From: Prinia subflava
Taxonomy: Eukaryota; Chordata; Aves; Passeriformes; Cisticolidae
Assembly (NCBI RefSeq): GCF_021018805.1
Contig: NC_086283.1
Span: 10,801,162 to 10,865,161, forward strand
Direction of reading: 5' to 3'
DNA: 64,000 nucleotides
The first letter of the stretch is position 1. Every line of letters starts with the position of its first letter. Positions 63,541 to 64,000 of this stretch are shown piece by piece. The notes beneath the pieces were generated by a model. It saw nothing but the letters and a program-made list of their open reading frames with translations, did no database searches and was not told where the DNA came from. Position numbers and translations under genes: made by a program.

Positions 63541-64000
63541 ATGTAACACTCCCAGTTGAGGAGAAAGAGCTCACCAACTATGCCTATGTGTTCTGGCTTG
63601 CCTAAACTGCTTGGCTTTCAAAATTTTTATAGAAAATGGACTTGTTAAAAAAACATAGCTCAAATTGCCTTAAGCAATTAAGTTTCTTATCATTGACATA
63701 AATGACTTTATGTTTAATGGTGATGATCCTGATGGAGGACGATGTGGATGGCACTGAATCCTGCGGCAGAAGGGAAGAGTGCAGATGATTACTCCCTAGT
63801 TCACTTGATTTTTACATGATGATTTACAAGGTATGTAAATGAGCAGAGAACCACAGAAGGTACATTTAATGGCATCTCAATGCATCATGGAATTTACGAC
63901 AGGGCATGAATAGCTTGTGCACTCAACTGTTGAAAGCAGATGCTGCTATAATTCTACTTAATACTTAGAAGAAAAATAAAGCATATTGTTTTCTGTACAA

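Larger units (their letters stand above)
59148..64000. other. Gene-free stretch with simple repeats
   Basis: AT-rich unique DNA. It contains A13 at 60,436-60,448, an (AT)n tract at 60,559-60,594, a hairpin at 60,704-60,728, A14 at 61,112-61,125, an (ATA)n tract at 63,315-63,348 and a TTTA/TTTG tract at 63,511-63,540. Overlapping frames at 61,564-61,854 are open on both strands and carry no motif. Confidence 0.5.

Noticed and set aside
1..64000. CRISPR arrays, operons, prophage or other prokaryotic systems
   Set aside because: No spaced direct-repeat arrays, no dense gene packing, and clear avian mobile elements; the window is eukaryotic.

Overview
The window looks like nuclear DNA from a bird. 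It is AT-rich, has no operon-like gene packing, and its interspersed repeats are of avian type: CR1 LINE 3' ends and solo LTRs of endogenous retroviruses. One LTR belongs to a family I recognise from many bird genomes. I see no protein-coding gene. Every open frame is short (longest about 170 codons, in T-rich sequence), frames overlap on both strands, and none has a recognisable domain. The simplest reading is a gene desert or the inside of a very long intron.

Layout. 1-30,000 is mostly unique-looking AT-rich DNA with poly-T tracts and short simple repeats. Two stretches stand out: a GC-rich block near 25,385-25,790, and an A/C-only tract near 26,450-26,555. From 30,150 to 42,950 the window holds most of its mobile-element remains. 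In order these are an old LINE reverse-transcriptase relic (30,150-30,450, +), solo LTR A (30,794-31,479, +), a degraded solo LTR on the minus strand (32,247-32,915), a candidate spliced exon (35,964-36,205), a MIR-like SINE relic (about 37,885-38,010, -), a CR1 fragment (about 40,868-41,140, -), solo LTR B (41,158-41,827, +, same family as A), a 100-bp polypyrimidine tract, and a CR1 3' end (42,838-42,950, +) with a 31-base poly-T tract that is itself flanked by a 10-bp direct repeat. From 43,000 to 58,270 there are only small tandem duplications and homopolymers. At 58,276-59,141 lies a third, unrelated solo LTR C with a 6-bp target-site duplication. The remainder to 64,000 holds simple repeats only.

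The best-supported content is the set of solo LTRs. Three have exact target-site duplications and one has a single mismatch, and all begin TG and end CA. No retroviral internal region (gag/pol/env) remains beside any of them, so each was probably reduced by LTR-LTR recombination. I found no new biological system. The items most worth checking are the candidate exon or conserved element at 35,964-36,205, the poly-A-like insertion inside CR1, and whether the two related LTRs still carry working promoter and polyadenylation signals.
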